DNA of 51,102 bases from Verrucomicrobiales bacterium (GTDB lineage: Bacteria; Verrucomicrobiota; Verrucomicrobiia; Verrucomicrobiales; DEV007), in the NCBI GenBank assembly GCA_029213065.1, contig JARGPH010000016.1, positions 1-51,102 on the forward strand, written 5' to 3'. Positions 16,576 to 26,179 of this stretch are shown one piece after another. Numbering within the stretch: position 1 is the first letter of the stretch; every line of letters starts with the position of its first letter. The notes under the pieces are model-generated. The model worked only from the letters and a program-made list of their open reading frames with translations, searched no databases and had not been told where the DNA came from. The position numbers were made by a program, and so were the translations under genes.

Positions 16576-17148
16576 ATGAGATTTATATTAACGGAAGATT
16601 CCTGGATTCTCGATGCCCTCTCGCCGACGGAATGGCAGCTCATTACTGAGATTCCCCTGATCGCGTCGGGAGTGCATTTCACCGAAAAGACACGCGATCG
16701 CCTCTTTCCCTCCCCGCTCGCAAATGACACTCTCGCAGACGAGGACACCCTCTCCCAGTTGGAGGATTGGGACGAACTGATTAAACCCGATCTTATCGAA
16801 GCGTTCGAAGCCTCCAGGGAGACAGTGCAATCCGATCTTGAGAGAGTCGAGGTCGTCCCGGTTGAAGCGATACTCCCCCCCGAAGAGGCGGATCTCAATT
16901 TTGAGATTGATGAATTCTACCGGCTCGAAGTCAAAATTGAGAACACCGAGCTCTGGTACAGCGCGCTGAATCAGGCCCGCCTTCTCATGAACGAGGAATA
17001 TGACCTCGCTGACTCGGGGGATCGTCTTCTCATCCAGATGGAAGGCCCTGATGCCGTGGACGAAAACCGCCTCCTCCTTCTCGCGCAGTATGAGATCTAC
17101 AGCGTGATTCAAAATATTCTCATCGAGAATATTATGGAGGGGCAGTGA
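16576..17148 (+). CDS. Acidic conserved hypothetical protein
   Basis: A 190-residue protein when started at the ATG at 16576 (RFILTEDSWILDALSPTEWQ); the longer reading from 16390 adds 62 residues that look non-coding. It is strongly acidic, with ENTELWYSALNQARLLMNEE and ENRLLLLAQYEIYSVIQNIL near the C-terminus, and has no signal peptide or membrane helix. The central part (LSQLEDWDELIKPDLIEAFE, then SDLERVEVVPVEAILPPEE) is probably a linker. The fold reminds me of DUF2017-like proteins but I cannot assign it. It is followed after 69 bases by cytidine deaminase on the same strand and may share its transcript. Confidence 0.65.
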   Translation: MRFILTEDSWILDALSPTEWQLITEIPLIASGVHFTEKTRDRLFPSPLANDTLADEDTLSQLEDWDELIKPDLIEAFEASRETVQSDLERVEVVPVEAILPPEEADLNFEIDEFYRLEVKIENTELWYSALNQARLLMNEEYDLADSGDRLLIQMEGPDAVDENRLLLLAQYEIYSVIQNILIENIMEGQ

Positions 17149-17217
17149 ATCGCGAGGCTCCCGGAGACTCCCGCGTTCCTGTCCCCACTGACTTTCTCAC
17201 CACTTTATCGCTCAACC

Positions 17218-17715
17218 ATGCCCCCTACTCTCGAAACTGCCACCGCCAGCTGGAACCTGGTCGAACCGGAATTTTCATTGGATCATTTTCCGGAGCCGAA
17301 TCTCTTCGAATCGATCATGCGGGAAGCGAGGTATGCGAAAGACAACGCCTACGCGCCTTACTCTGAGTTTGCGGTAGGCGCAGCCCTCATTCTCGGCGGT
17401 AGAATCTACCGCGGTGCCAATGTCGAGAACGCCAGCTACGGAGCAACGATGTGCGCGGAACGAACCGCACTTTTCAATGGAATCAGTGATGGAGAACGAA
17501 AGCTCTCCCTCATAGCCGTAACGACGTCAGCGGAAGCCCCATCTCCTCTCGAGTCGCGATCCCCCTGCGGGCTCTGTCGCCAGGTCATGAGCGAATTCGC
17601 AACCGCCAACGCTCTCGTACTGCTCGATAACGGTGATGTGAACGGCCGGCTCACCGGAGATATTATCCCGTTTAAAACGCTGTTTCCCTTTCAGTTCAGA
17701 CTGGAAAAGGAATAG
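17218..17715 (+). CDS. cdd: Cytidine deaminase
   Basis: A 165-residue enzyme that hydrolyses cytidine and deoxycytidine to uridine and deoxyuridine in pyrimidine salvage. The zinc site is complete: C79-A-E81 (TMCAERTALFNG; E81 is the proton shuttle) and PCGLCRQ with C117 and C120. Substrate residues FAVGAALIL and NVENASYGAT are also present. It is a homotetrameric-type enzyme of normal length apart from an N-terminal extension of about 28 residues (PTLETATASWNLVEPEFSLD) absent from short cytidine deaminases. Deoxyribose-phosphate aldolase, which handles the sugar released from deoxynucleosides, is encoded 29 kb away in the same window. Confidence 0.93.
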   Translation: MPPTLETATASWNLVEPEFSLDHFPEPNLFESIMREARYAKDNAYAPYSEFAVGAALILGGRIYRGANVENASYGATMCAERTALFNGISDGERKLSLIAVTTSAEAPSPLESRSPCGLCRQVMSEFATANALVLLDNGDVNGRLTGDIIPFKTLFPFQFRLEKE

Positions 17716-17723
17716 ACAGCCCC

Positions 17724-18563
17724 TTACTCGCCCGTCCCCAGCCCCCTGGCGCTCTCATCATCAGCGTCAATGTTGGCAAATTCGACGGCGGATCGCGCCT
17801 GATCGGAGCGTCCGACTCGCAGCAGCTCGCTGTCGCCCACCTTATGAAGTTTTGTGTAGCCCGGATGATGCGACTCTTTATAGGGATCATTCGAAGCGGC
17901 ATTGTAGCAACAGATCATCGCCCAGCGGGAGTTCTCTGAATGATTCGCCCCGGAGCAATGCAGGGTGTTCGCGTGAAAAAATACCGCGTCACCGGCCTCC
18001 ATTTCCGCATGAATGAGCTCAAGACGCTTTTCAGCCTCACCCACCCGCTCCCTCTCAGCCCCGGCCTGTTCGCCGGATAGAATGTGATTGAGGCGCCCCA
18101 TTTTATGAGAGCCCTTCAAAAGCTGGAGGCAGCCGTTCTCCTTTGTCGCCGCGTCGACGGCGATCATAACGCTGCACAGATCAGGGAAGAGGAGCCCGTT
18201 TTGGTACCAGTAGCCATAGTCCTGATGCCAGGCCCAGGCACCACCGGTCCGCGCATCCTTCAGAATCATCTTTGAATGATAATGGTAAACCTCTTCTCCA
18301 ATGAGCTGTTCGACGGAATCAACGACCCGCTCCGATCGAGCCACCATTCCATAAACGCCGTCGCCCGGATGATTCCAGAGTGAGAGGCGCACCGCGTTTC
18401 CCTCACCGTCGTCGAGAGCAGATGCCGCTTGATCGAGGGCATGATCATTTCGCGCCACCTCTACCAAAAGAGAAATCTCCTCACCTGTGAACAATCCACG
18501 GCAGATGAGGTACCCCTCATCGTGATAACGGACCACCTCTGCGGGGCTGAATCTTCCTCTCAT
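17724..18563 (-). CDS. Phytanoyl-CoA dioxygenase (PhyH) family protein
   Basis: A 279-residue Fe(II)/2-oxoglutarate-dependent dioxygenase-like protein from the ATG at 18563; in-frame starts up to 18665 add an atypical stretch. It opens with FSPAEVVRYHDEGYLICRGL, typical of PhyH. The iron facial triad is visible: H-x-D in AWAWHQDYGYW and the distal H in FFHANTLHCSGANHSENSRW, with the following arginine placed to bind 2-oxoglutarate. In between is ENGCLQLLKGSHKMGRLNHI. Members hydroxylate small molecules such as ectoine, mugineic acids or lipids. Neighbours give no substrate clue. It converges with cdd, with 8 bases between stops. Confidence 0.9.
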   Translation of the reverse strand: MRGRFSPAEVVRYHDEGYLICRGLFTGEEISLLVEVARNDHALDQAASALDDGEGNAVRLSLWNHPGDGVYGMVARSERVVDSVEQLIGEEVYHYHSKMILKDARTGGAWAWHQDYGYWYQNGLLFPDLCSVMIAVDAATKENGCLQLLKGSHKMGRLNHILSGEQAGAERERVGEAEKRLELIHAEMEAGDAVFFHANTLHCSGANHSENSRWAMICCYNAASNDPYKESHHPGYTKLHKVGDSELLRVGRSDQARSAVEFANIDADDESARGLGTGE

Positions 18564-18702
18564 TCGATCAGCATCCCAAAGCGGCACGCACTTGTAAATC
18601 GGCGTTGTTTCCAAATTTTGATAAAAGCTGAGAAAAAAGCCTTTCAAACTTGCAAATTTTCTCAAATTGTATTATTAATTATGACAATTACCGAATTTAC
18701 CG

Positions 18703-20088
18703 ATGATTTCAGCCCTGACCACCTTCCTGTCGCAAGCATTTCTCTTCGCATTGTCGCTTCTCATGGGAGTGGTTTGCTATATGGGGACGAAGAAAATCGC
18801 GACGAAAAAGCAGCTTGATGTTGAGTTGCCGCTTATGAGTGGAAGCGAAGTGATCCACGATTCCATGGTGATCAACGCGAGCGCGCACCTCCTTGCCAAA
18901 ACCCATCAACCGGTCGACATCGCAGGTGACGTTCTCGGAAATTTCTACGTGCTGCAAAAGAACGGCGATATCGTCAGGATCAGCCCCTCCGAAGCGGGCA
19001 TGACCGTGTCAACGGGCTACGCGAAGCTCGCCGCAGCGAACACCGCGACCGATATCGGCTTTTCAGCGATTTCGCTCCACCCTCAGTTCCACGTCAAAAA
19101 TTCGCCCGGTTACGGCAAATTCTACGTCGTCGCAGCCGAAACAGCTGGAAGCGGCACCGCTGACTTCACCCCTGAATTCGGGAACGACGGCGAAGATCAC
19201 CAGGATGTGATTTACGAATATCAGACAATCGATCCCCTCCTTGGCAACTTCAAAGGAGCCAGTCGCGAAATCGTTCGGTTCAGCCAGCCCGGAGCGGAGA
19301 ACAACGTCGAAAGCATCGCATTCGACCATCTCGGCCAGCTTTACATCGGCGTCGGAGACGGTTCCAGCGACGAAGTGACACACACGAGTCCTTCAAAAAA
19401 TGCCTCGTCACTGACTTCCGCCTACGGAAAGGTGCTCTGCATCAACCCTCTCGGGGACAACTCAGCCAACGGACAGTATGGAATCCCTGAAACAAACCCT
19501 TTCTGCCGTGTCTCCGACTCAATTCCTGAGCTCTGGGCTTTCGGCCTTCGTAATCCCCACAGCCTTCACTTCGACCCTTTCCAGGGTTGCCTTAACATTG
19601 GTGACACAGGCATCGACGGAACCGAGGAGATCAACGTGAGCCGTCTCGGCGGCGAGCATTTCGGATGGGATCTCTCCGAGACGAGCGCCCTCTTCGACCG
19701 CAGCCTGCGTGCGCAGTTGAAGGAGATCGTCACGAATCCGGCGATCACAACGAAAACAGGACGCGCCAACGGCAACGTAATCTACCGCGGTGAAAACTTC
19801 CCCGCTCTCGCCGGCCGCATCATCATGACGAATGAGAGCGGCCAGCTCCTCTGCGGTAATTCAAAAACCGGCATGAAGTATGACTCCTCCGTTTCTCAGG
19901 TAAAAGTGCCGGGTCTCGGCGATCGTCCTCTTTCCGGGTTGAAGACAACCCTTGATGGCGAGCTCATCGTCCTTTGTGAAGACGGGAGCATCTTTGAGAT
20001 CCGCAAAGCAGCCTCTCTCGGAACTGAGAAGCGCGCCAACCGCCAGCTTTTCTGCCAGCTCGACGAAACGATTCCCGCGAAAGGCTAG
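18703..20088 (+). CDS. Sorbosone/glucose dehydrogenase-like beta-propeller (GSDH)
   Basis: A 461-residue protein with an N-terminal membrane or signal segment (FLSQAFLFALSLLMGVVCYM) and a six-bladed propeller. Blade motifs typical of PQQ-dependent soluble glucose and sorbosone dehydrogenases include PVDIAGDVLGNFYVLQKNGD, GFSAISLHPQF, VESIAFDHLGQLYIGVGDGS, LWAFGLRNPHSLHFDPFQGC and INVSRLGGEHFGWD. It probably oxidises sugars or alcohols outside the cytoplasm using PQQ, but key residues cannot be confirmed by eye and related propellers are non-enzymatic. Its stop overlaps the asnS stop by 4 bases (20085-20088), the two genes converging. The upstream 139 bases are AT-rich and shared with the divergent PhyH gene. 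Confidence 0.85.
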   Translation: MISALTTFLSQAFLFALSLLMGVVCYMGTKKIATKKQLDVELPLMSGSEVIHDSMVINASAHLLAKTHQPVDIAGDVLGNFYVLQKNGDIVRISPSEAGMTVSTGYAKLAAANTATDIGFSAISLHPQFHVKNSPGYGKFYVVAAETAGSGTADFTPEFGNDGEDHQDVIYEYQTIDPLLGNFKGASREIVRFSQPGAENNVESIAFDHLGQLYIGVGDGSSDEVTHTSPSKNASSLTSAYGKVLCINPLGDNSANGQYGIPETNPFCRVSDSIPELWAFGLRNPHSLHFDPFQGCLNIGDTGIDGTEEINVSRLGGEHFGWDLSETSALFDRSLRAQLKEIVTNPAITTKTGRANGNVIYRGENFPALAGRIIMTNESGQLLCGNSKTGMKYDSSVSQVKVPGLGDRPLSGLKTTLDGELIVLCEDGSIFEIRKAASLGTEKRANRQLFCQLDETIPAKG

Positions 20089-21452
20089 AACTCCGCCGAT
20101 CCGGGCGTCCTCGGAAACGGGATCACATCGCGAATGTTTGCGACACCGGTCACGAACATCAAGAGGCGCTCAAACCCGAGCCCGAATCCCGCATGAGGAA
20201 CGGTGCCGTAGCGCCGCAGATCGACATACCAGGAATAAGTTTCCTCATCGAGATCGTGCTCTTTAAAATTGGCCTCCAGGATATCAAGTCGCTCCTCACG
20301 CTGGCTTCCACCGACAATCTCGCCGATTCCGGGAACGAGCAGGTCCATCGCCGCGACCGTCTTCCCATCGTCGTTCTTGCGCATGTAAAAGGGCTTGATC
20401 GCTTTCGGGTAATTGTAAACCGTGGTCGGACATTTGAAATGCTCCTCGGTGAGGTAACGCTCGTGCTCGGACTGGAGGTTGTGGCCGTACTCGACGGGAT
20501 ACTCGAACTTCTTCCCACTTCCCTGCAGCAGTTCGACGGCCTCCGTATAGGTGATCCGCTCAAAACTCCGGTCGCGCACTGACTGAAGCCTTTCAAGAAG
20601 TCCCTTATCGACGAACTGATTGAAGAAGGCGAGGTCATCGGCACAGGTTTCGAGAGCATCACTGACCAGATACTTGATCATTTCCTCTGCGAGATTCATA
20701 TCGCCTTCGAGATCACAGAACGCGATCTCCGGCTCCACCATCCAGAATTCGGAAGCATGCCGGGAAGTGTGGGAGTTCTCAGCGCGAAACGTCGGCCCGA
20801 AGGTGTAAATATTCGAGAGAGCACAGGCAAACGTCTCGCCTTCCAACTGGCCGCTCACGGTGAGATAGGCCGGCTTGTGGAAAAACTCTTCCTCTCCGGT
20901 TTTGATCTCCTCCCCATCCATCGTCACGACGCGGAACATCTCCCCGGCGCCTTCGCAGTCGGATGAAGTGATCACCGGCGTATGAACATAATAAAAGCCG
21001 CGCTCCTGAAAAAACTGGTGAATCGCATACGCCATGCGACTGCGAACGCGAAAAACCGCCCCGAAAAGATTGGACCGCGGACGGAGGTGGGCGATCGAGC
21101 GCATGAACTCCATCGAATGACCTTTCTTCTGCAGAGGGTAGTCCTCCTCCGCAGCGCCCAACATCTCAACCGAAGTCGCCTGGATTTCCCAGAGCTGACC
21201 TTTCCCCTGAGAGCGAACCACCTTCCCTGTCAGCGTCAGCGAGGCGCCCGTCTTCAACGAAACGACATTCTCCTCGTAGCCGGCAAGGGTCGCATCGGCG
21301 ATGACCTGAATATTGGCAAGACAGCTCCCGTCATTCACTTCGATAAAGGAGAATGCTTTGGAGTCCCGCTTCGTGCGAACCCAGCCGTTCACGGTGACGT
21401 CTCCGGGTTCAGATTCGCTTTTGAGAATATCAACGATTCGGGAATTGGGCAT
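20085..21452 (-). CDS. asnS: Asparagine-tRNA ligase
   Basis: A 455-residue class IIb aminoacyl-tRNA synthetase from the ATG at 21452 (MPNSRIVDIL). An N-terminal OB-fold anticodon-binding domain (DVTVNGWVRTKRDSKAFSFI, EVNDGSCLANIQVI) is followed by the catalytic core. Motif 2 is FGPTFRAENSHTSRHASEFW and motif 3 is GFGLGFERLLMFVTGVANIR, then DVIPFPRTPGSAEF at the C-terminus, characteristic of AsnRS rather than AspRS. It charges tRNA(Asn) with asparagine, implying the direct route for Asn-tRNA in this organism. It lies 59 bases after the stop of the kinase gene 21512-24229 on the same strand and may be read from that transcript. Confidence 0.96.
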   Translation of the reverse strand: MPNSRIVDILKSESEPGDVTVNGWVRTKRDSKAFSFIEVNDGSCLANIQVIADATLAGYEENVVSLKTGASLTLTGKVVRSQGKGQLWEIQATSVEMLGAAEEDYPLQKKGHSMEFMRSIAHLRPRSNLFGAVFRVRSRMAYAIHQFFQERGFYYVHTPVITSSDCEGAGEMFRVVTMDGEEIKTGEEEFFHKPAYLTVSGQLEGETFACALSNIYTFGPTFRAENSHTSRHASEFWMVEPEIAFCDLEGDMNLAEEMIKYLVSDALETCADDLAFFNQFVDKGLLERLQSVRDRSFERITYTEAVELLQGSGKKFEYPVEYGHNLQSEHERYLTEEHFKCPTTVYNYPKAIKPFYMRKNDDGKTVAAMDLLVPGIGEIVGGSQREERLDILEANFKEHDLDEETYSWYVDLRRYGTVPHAGFGLGFERLLMFVTGVANIRDVIPFPRTPGSAEF

Positions 21453-21511
21453 GCCACAGTATCGAAATCGCTGCCTTAATTTCAACCGGATTTAAAGCGG
21501 TTCTGAAATAA

Positions 21512-24229
21512 CTATTCCTCCGGTCGCCCTGTGTCCTCAAGCACGTAGCGGAACCCGTAATAGGATTCGCTGACCTCGGCCGGAACGACATTCCGGTAAC
21601 TCGACTCGAGCATGGTCTTGTCGTAGGTGTTCCAACCACCGCCGCGCAAAACCCGGTAATTACTCCCCTCGCCATTATAGGGATCCGTGACCCATTCCCA
21701 GACGTTGCCGCCGATATCGTAGAGCCCGCTTTCAGTGGGAGGAAACGAGCCCACCGGGGAAGTCCGGTCGTAGCGATCATTGTATCCTTCGATGACGGCG
21801 CCTCCGAACAGATTCGCCGCCGATTGGTCGGAGTAGTTACCAGCCCCCTCCGGAGGAGGCCACTCCGTGCCCCACGGATAACCGGGAACCGCTTGAAAGC
21901 TGCGCTCTTCGGGCGTCGTTCCCTTTTCTCCGGTTATTCCTGCGAAACGACTCCATTCCGTATCCGTCGGAATACGATAGCGCTGCCACGGGCGAATCAG
22001 ATTCAAGGCCCTCTCCTTTCGCGTAAGCCATTCGCAGAATTCCACCGCCCCCGCGAGATCCACCCCCGCCACAGGATGCTCCATGGTACGCCCCACGATG
22101 GGAACAAAAGGGATCCCGTTTTCACCGTCCGACCGGAACTCACGAAAATCACTCAACCGCGTCTCAAAAGCGGCAACCATGAGCCCTCCCACCGGAACCA
22201 GCTCCATATTCTGGCTGTTTCTCCACGGTTGCCCGTAGATAACCGAGGCATCACGGATCAATTCCACCGTCCTCGCGATTGGCTCCTGTACGTCCACCTC
22301 GCCCGTTACCGTTGCCACCTCGTAACCGGGTAGAAATACATCAACCGCGTACTGCCCCCGTCTCATTTCATTGTAAACCAGCGGAGTCACACCGAGATGT
22401 TTTTCACCGAGGAAAACATCAGCGCCTTCAGGAGTTGAATTTAAAATAAGCACGCCGGCATCATTGTCGAGATAGCAGCGAAAAGAGTGGTCCAACTCGC
22501 TTTCACTTTTCACGGGACGATAATACCAGCCCTCTTTCAGGTAGCCGGCTTGACGGTCTTTCTCAGTGACCCACTCGCAAAATGCCTGACGAATCAGATA
22601 ATCCGATACGAAAGCAATCCCGTTCGATGCCGTTCGGGGATACTCTTTCCCGACTTCCCCTGCGAATTGATCAAACATCGCTACCGATACCAGTTCCGTC
22701 GATAGGTAATGCCCTCTCTCCCCCTCGGGAAGAAACGGAATCCCCAGTGAATTGACCCATGGCTCTCCCGGGACAGGGCTGCGATCCTGAACCAGCGTCG
22801 AAAGAATCATCTGAAACCCCTCCTTCACATCCCAGGTATCTTTCCAGTCCAGGTAGCCTTCTTTTTTCACAACGACCTCCACTGGTCCCACATCCAGATC
22901 GAAGAGCCGCGTCTCCGTTCTCCCGAAATCTTTGCCGTTGATGAAAACGCTGGCATTGCTGGGCTGGCTCATGATTTTCACCTGCCCCTGCGCAACCTCT
23001 TCCTCAACCGGAGTAGCTACCACAACCGCTTCATCCTCTTCCTTAGCTCCTTTTCCGCCCTTGTCGTCCTTACCACCCTTCCCGTTCTCCGTCTCCGGAT
23101 CAGCAGGCCGGTCCGTAATAATAATCCCCGACCCCAGATCCGTTTCGTCCGGAAGCTCAACGAATTCAGGATCACCGGATTCCTCGCCGGCATCATTGAC
23201 CACCACTTCCTCGATAAGACGCGGATCGTCCTCCCTCTCGTCCCCGGACTTATTAAAAACAAAACTCCCGCCATTCGCAGCGAGGAATGAAGCATTATCC
23301 TTCCACAGCCAGTAACCGCCGTATCCAATCCCCGCAAAAAGGGTGAGCAATACAATCGCGAGAACCAATTTCTTTCCCGCACTCGATTTGCTTCGCTTCG
23401 TTTCGCCCGTCTCAAGCCCGGTCACTGCAGCGAGGGCTTTTGCAAAAACATGCGCCGATTCATATCGCTTCCGGGGATCCGGAGAACCCGCGCGGCAAAT
23501 CACTCCGTTAAGTAACCGCCACTCGTCACGATTCACCGTTGGAGGAATCTCGAGATTGGTCGGCAATTCGGGAAAATCGAGCCGATCCTTTCCCGTGTGC
23601 ATCTCGTAGAGCACCATCGCGAGCGAATAGAGATCCGCCGAGCTCGTCCCCGGCCCCTCCGGAGGCACATAACCCTCCGTCCCGACGTAGGTACGCTGTC
23701 CGCTGCTGGCGACCAGTCCCACGTCAGCGAGCTTGGGCTTCCCTTTGACAAAAATGATGTTCGACGGTTTGACATCCCGGTGGGTAAGCCCCGCCTGATG
23801 CAAATGCCCGAGAGCGCCCGCAAGAGAAACCCCGTGATTCACACATTCGGAAACGGATCGTCCGGGATGTTTCCGCAAATCAGAGGACAGGGTTCGCGGC
23901 TTGTAGCTTTCCACGTCAATTTCCTCGCCGAAACCATCTTCGTCGTCGGCGAGCTCCATCACGTAGTAATAGAAGCCGGCTTCATCATCCCGGCCGACGT
24001 GCAGCACATCCACCAGCCCCGGATGATCCTGAGACACTTTCTCGTATTTCTGAATCCCTTCGAATTCCCGCTCAAAGGTGCGCTCGAACTCAAAATCCTC
24101 ACGCCTCACCACTTTCACGGCACGATACATACCGGTCACGGTGCGCGACAAATAGACTTCACCATAGGCACCGCCACCGATGCGTCCGATGATTTCAAAG
24201 TTAGGGATGGAGGGCAGCGCGTCTATAAT
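21512..24229 (-). CDS. Ser/Thr protein kinase with PEGA and FGE-like domains; non-standard start
   Basis: The first standard start is TTG at 24151 (879 residues), but that would remove strand beta-1 and the glycine loop. In frame upstream the codons read SIPNFEIIGRIGGGAYGEVY, with the stop TAA at 24242-24244. I place the start at ATT 24229 (905 residues); CTG at 24217 is an alternative, as is a base error. Kinase domain 1-285: loop IGGGAYGEV, lysine in YRAVKVV (K39), THRDVKPSN (D152), and DVG in place of DFG (LADVGLV). A membrane helix lies at about 286-309. Outside follow a PEGA domain (about 415-475), a partial FGE-like domain (485-590), a second PEGA (STPEGADVFLGEKHLGVTP) and a full FGE-like domain (665-900) lacking the cysteine pair. 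Probably a surface-sensing kinase. The upstream gene ends 47 bases earlier. Confidence 0.88.
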   Translation of the reverse strand: MIDALPSIPNFEIIGRIGGGAYGEVYLSRTVTGMYRAVKVVRREDFEFERTFEREFEGIQKYEKVSQDHPGLVDVLHVGRDDEAGFYYYVMELADDEDGFGEEIDVESYKPRTLSSDLRKHPGRSVSECVNHGVSLAGALGHLHQAGLTHRDVKPSNIIFVKGKPKLADVGLVASSGQRTYVGTEGYVPPEGPGTSSADLYSLAMVLYEMHTGKDRLDFPELPTNLEIPPTVNRDEWRLLNGVICRAGSPDPRKRYESAHVFAKALAAVTGLETGETKRSKSSAGKKLVLAIVLLTLFAGIGYGGYWLWKDNASFLAANGGSFVFNKSGDEREDDPRLIEEVVVNDAGEESGDPEFVELPDETDLGSGIIITDRPADPETENGKGGKDDKGGKGAKEEDEAVVVATPVEEEVAQGQVKIMSQPSNASVFINGKDFGRTETRLFDLDVGPVEVVVKKEGYLDWKDTWDVKEGFQMILSTLVQDRSPVPGEPWVNSLGIPFLPEGERGHYLSTELVSVAMFDQFAGEVGKEYPRTASNGIAFVSDYLIRQAFCEWVTEKDRQAGYLKEGWYYRPVKSESELDHSFRCYLDNDAGVLILNSTPEGADVFLGEKHLGVTPLVYNEMRRGQYAVDVFLPGYEVATVTGEVDVQEPIARTVELIRDASVIYGQPWRNSQNMELVPVGGLMVAAFETRLSDFREFRSDGENGIPFVPIVGRTMEHPVAGVDLAGAVEFCEWLTRKERALNLIRPWQRYRIPTDTEWSRFAGITGEKGTTPEERSFQAVPGYPWGTEWPPPEGAGNYSDQSAANLFGGAVIEGYNDRYDRTSPVGSFPPTESGLYDIGGNVWEWVTDPYNGEGSNYRVLRGGGWNTYDKTMLESSYRNVVPAEVSESYYGFRYVLEDTGRPEE

Positions 24230-24276
24230 GGGAACCCGAATTTACTCGAACACCGCACTTTTTTCCACCGATCCTT

Positions 24277-25974
24277 TTAGCTCTCTCCGAGAACCCGATC
24301 CTGAGCCCTTTGCTCCGGCAATTCCCGATGCAGGCAAATCTCGAAAATCGTATCTGACGGAATTTCCTTCCCTTCCCATCCCACCGCTTGAAGCGATTCG
24401 GCGGAATTCCCCCCGGGAGAGACCCGGTGACCGAATCCCCAGCCGCCGTAGGTAAAGCGCGTCTCAACCTCGTTGGGACAGGCCTCCGAAAAGACGCCCA
24501 GATGTCGAGCACCGTAGAAAAGCTCATTGGAGGCGTTGAACCCGATCGAAGTTGAACGGTCGAGGTCGTCGAGATCATCTCCATCCAAGCGAACGAAAAC
24601 ACGCTCCCCCGTATCGAGCCGCTCCATTGAAATCCAACCGTTCCAGTCCGGTATGGACTCAAGAGACCTCGCCCGGTGGTTCGTTCCCCGATAAATGGTC
24701 TTCCCCCAGATTCCCACGTCATTGGATCGAAAAAGAACGAGAACCTCAGGTTCTTCATCCTCATCTTTCTGCTCGTTCTCCTCAGCCTCAACCGGCGGAG
24801 CTACCTCCGACTTCTCTTTGGTCAGATCCGTAAACCCACTGACACGGGCTGTTTTTTTGAGAGGCTTTTGAATGGGAGCGGTCTCTTCGGGCACCGCAAA
24901 ATCGATTGCCTCGACCTCATCCGGAGCCCTGAACCCCTCGTCAGGAGACAAATTCAAAAAAGGATTCTCCCAGGATTGCCCTGCAGCCCCCAACAATCCC
25001 ACCGCCGGCTTGAATCCCCCGGCGTCGGAAGAAGGCACCTCTTCAGTTTCCGGCGGGCCGGCCAATGGCTTAACGTCGTCTGAAAGATCTTCAACGATCA
25101 CTTCATCCAATCCATCTTCAGGTTTCTCCGTGATCGCAGTGTCCAACTCGTCCAGCGACTTTTGAATGCACTGCCCCAGAGCGCGGCTCTGATCGGAAGC
25201 AAGCGAGCTGCTTACCGATCCATCGATCAACAATATCGAAGAGATCGATTCGAAGACCGGCTCCCTCCCTGCCTTGAGCGAGTCTCCGATATGACGATCG
25301 GTCTCATTGGAGGCTACCTCCCAGCCGGGTGACAAAGTGCCCGCAAGAGTTTTTGCCTCATTGAGGGCGTCGCGTGACCGCATCACGGATTCAGAAGTAA
25401 AATCTTTTCCGGAAAGAACGTCATCCTCAAGCGGGAGGACGAGAGCACTGACCTCCTTCAAGATCTCGCGGTTCTTCACCAAATTCACGACCTGCTTGTC
25501 AGCCATCCCGAGACAGGCCTCAATCGTTTCCGGCCTCGGGGCATCTTTCTCATCCCGGAGAGCGGTGAGTTGCTCACTCACCATTTTCAGCCGGGAAAAA
25601 TCAGTCCCCACCGTCTGCCTCGCGTCGCGGACCGCTTCTGTCAGAGCAAAAAGACTCGCCGCATAGCCGACCGAAGGATCCTGAGGTTTCTTCTGCAAAA
25701 ATTCCGAAAACCGCGCCACCCGCTCACGCGACTCGCGTTGTTGTCGTTCGGTGAGGATTAATTTCTCGTGTCTCCAGCGCAGCGCTGCATCCATCAAAGG
25801 GTCGTTGTCGCTCTCCGCAACCTCTCTCCTTTCCTCCGCGCTGGGACGCCCGATAAGCCAGCCGAAAACGAGCCCTCCGATGCCGGCAAAAACCACGGCA
25901 AGGGCGATCCAGGTTGACCCTGACTCAAGTCCACGAATCCACCACTCACTTAAAGCGGCAGCGCAAAAGTTCAT
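24277..25974 (-). CDS. Large membrane-anchored protein of unknown function
   Basis: A 565-residue protein from the ATG at 25974 (NFCAAALSEWWIRGLES); the longer reading from 26061 adds 29 residues before a better start. One membrane helix at about 20-42 (TWIALAVVFAGIGGLVFGWL) is followed by helical, coiled-coil-like sequence (RRWHEKLI-like, TERQQRESRERVARFSEFLQ), an acidic Pro/Glu-rich linker at 300-440, and a C-terminal domain of about 140 residues (FRSNDVGIWGKTIYRGTNHR, WISMERLDTGERVFVRLDGD, FGHRVSPGGNSAESL). No known family is recognised. It lies 47 bases upstream of the kinase gene and probably forms an operon with it, so it may be its partner or substrate. Confidence 0.75.
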   Translation of the reverse strand: MNFCAAALSEWWIRGLESGSTWIALAVVFAGIGGLVFGWLIGRPSAEERREVAESDNDPLMDAALRWRHEKLILTERQQRESRERVARFSEFLQKKPQDPSVGYAASLFALTEAVRDARQTVGTDFSRLKMVSEQLTALRDEKDAPRPETIEACLGMADKQVVNLVKNREILKEVSALVLPLEDDVLSGKDFTSESVMRSRDALNEAKTLAGTLSPGWEVASNETDRHIGDSLKAGREPVFESISSILLIDGSVSSSLASDQSRALGQCIQKSLDELDTAITEKPEDGLDEVIVEDLSDDVKPLAGPPETEEVPSSDAGGFKPAVGLLGAAGQSWENPFLNLSPDEGFRAPDEVEAIDFAVPEETAPIQKPLKKTARVSGFTDLTKEKSEVAPPVEAEENEQKDEDEEPEVLVLFRSNDVGIWGKTIYRGTNHRARSLESIPDWNGWISMERLDTGERVFVRLDGDDLDDLDRSTSIGFNASNELFYGARHLGVFSEACPNEVETRFTYGGWGFGHRVSPGGNSAESLQAVGWEGKEIPSDTIFEICLHRELPEQRAQDRVLGES

Positions 25975-26179
25975 CTCAGTTCCCCACAATGGGAATAGTT
26001 GGTCAAGGCAGACTGGCATTTCGTGGCAGGATTTTCCAACGCCTACAACATCATTAGACACACTGGCGTAACAGCCAAGCGTTTATTTTCGTTGGACGAT
26101 TCATTTTAGAAGCTATTCGCACATGATGGAGTGCGTTTTCAGGATTGTCAGCGAAATGCTTTTTACCTAAATTGTGAAC

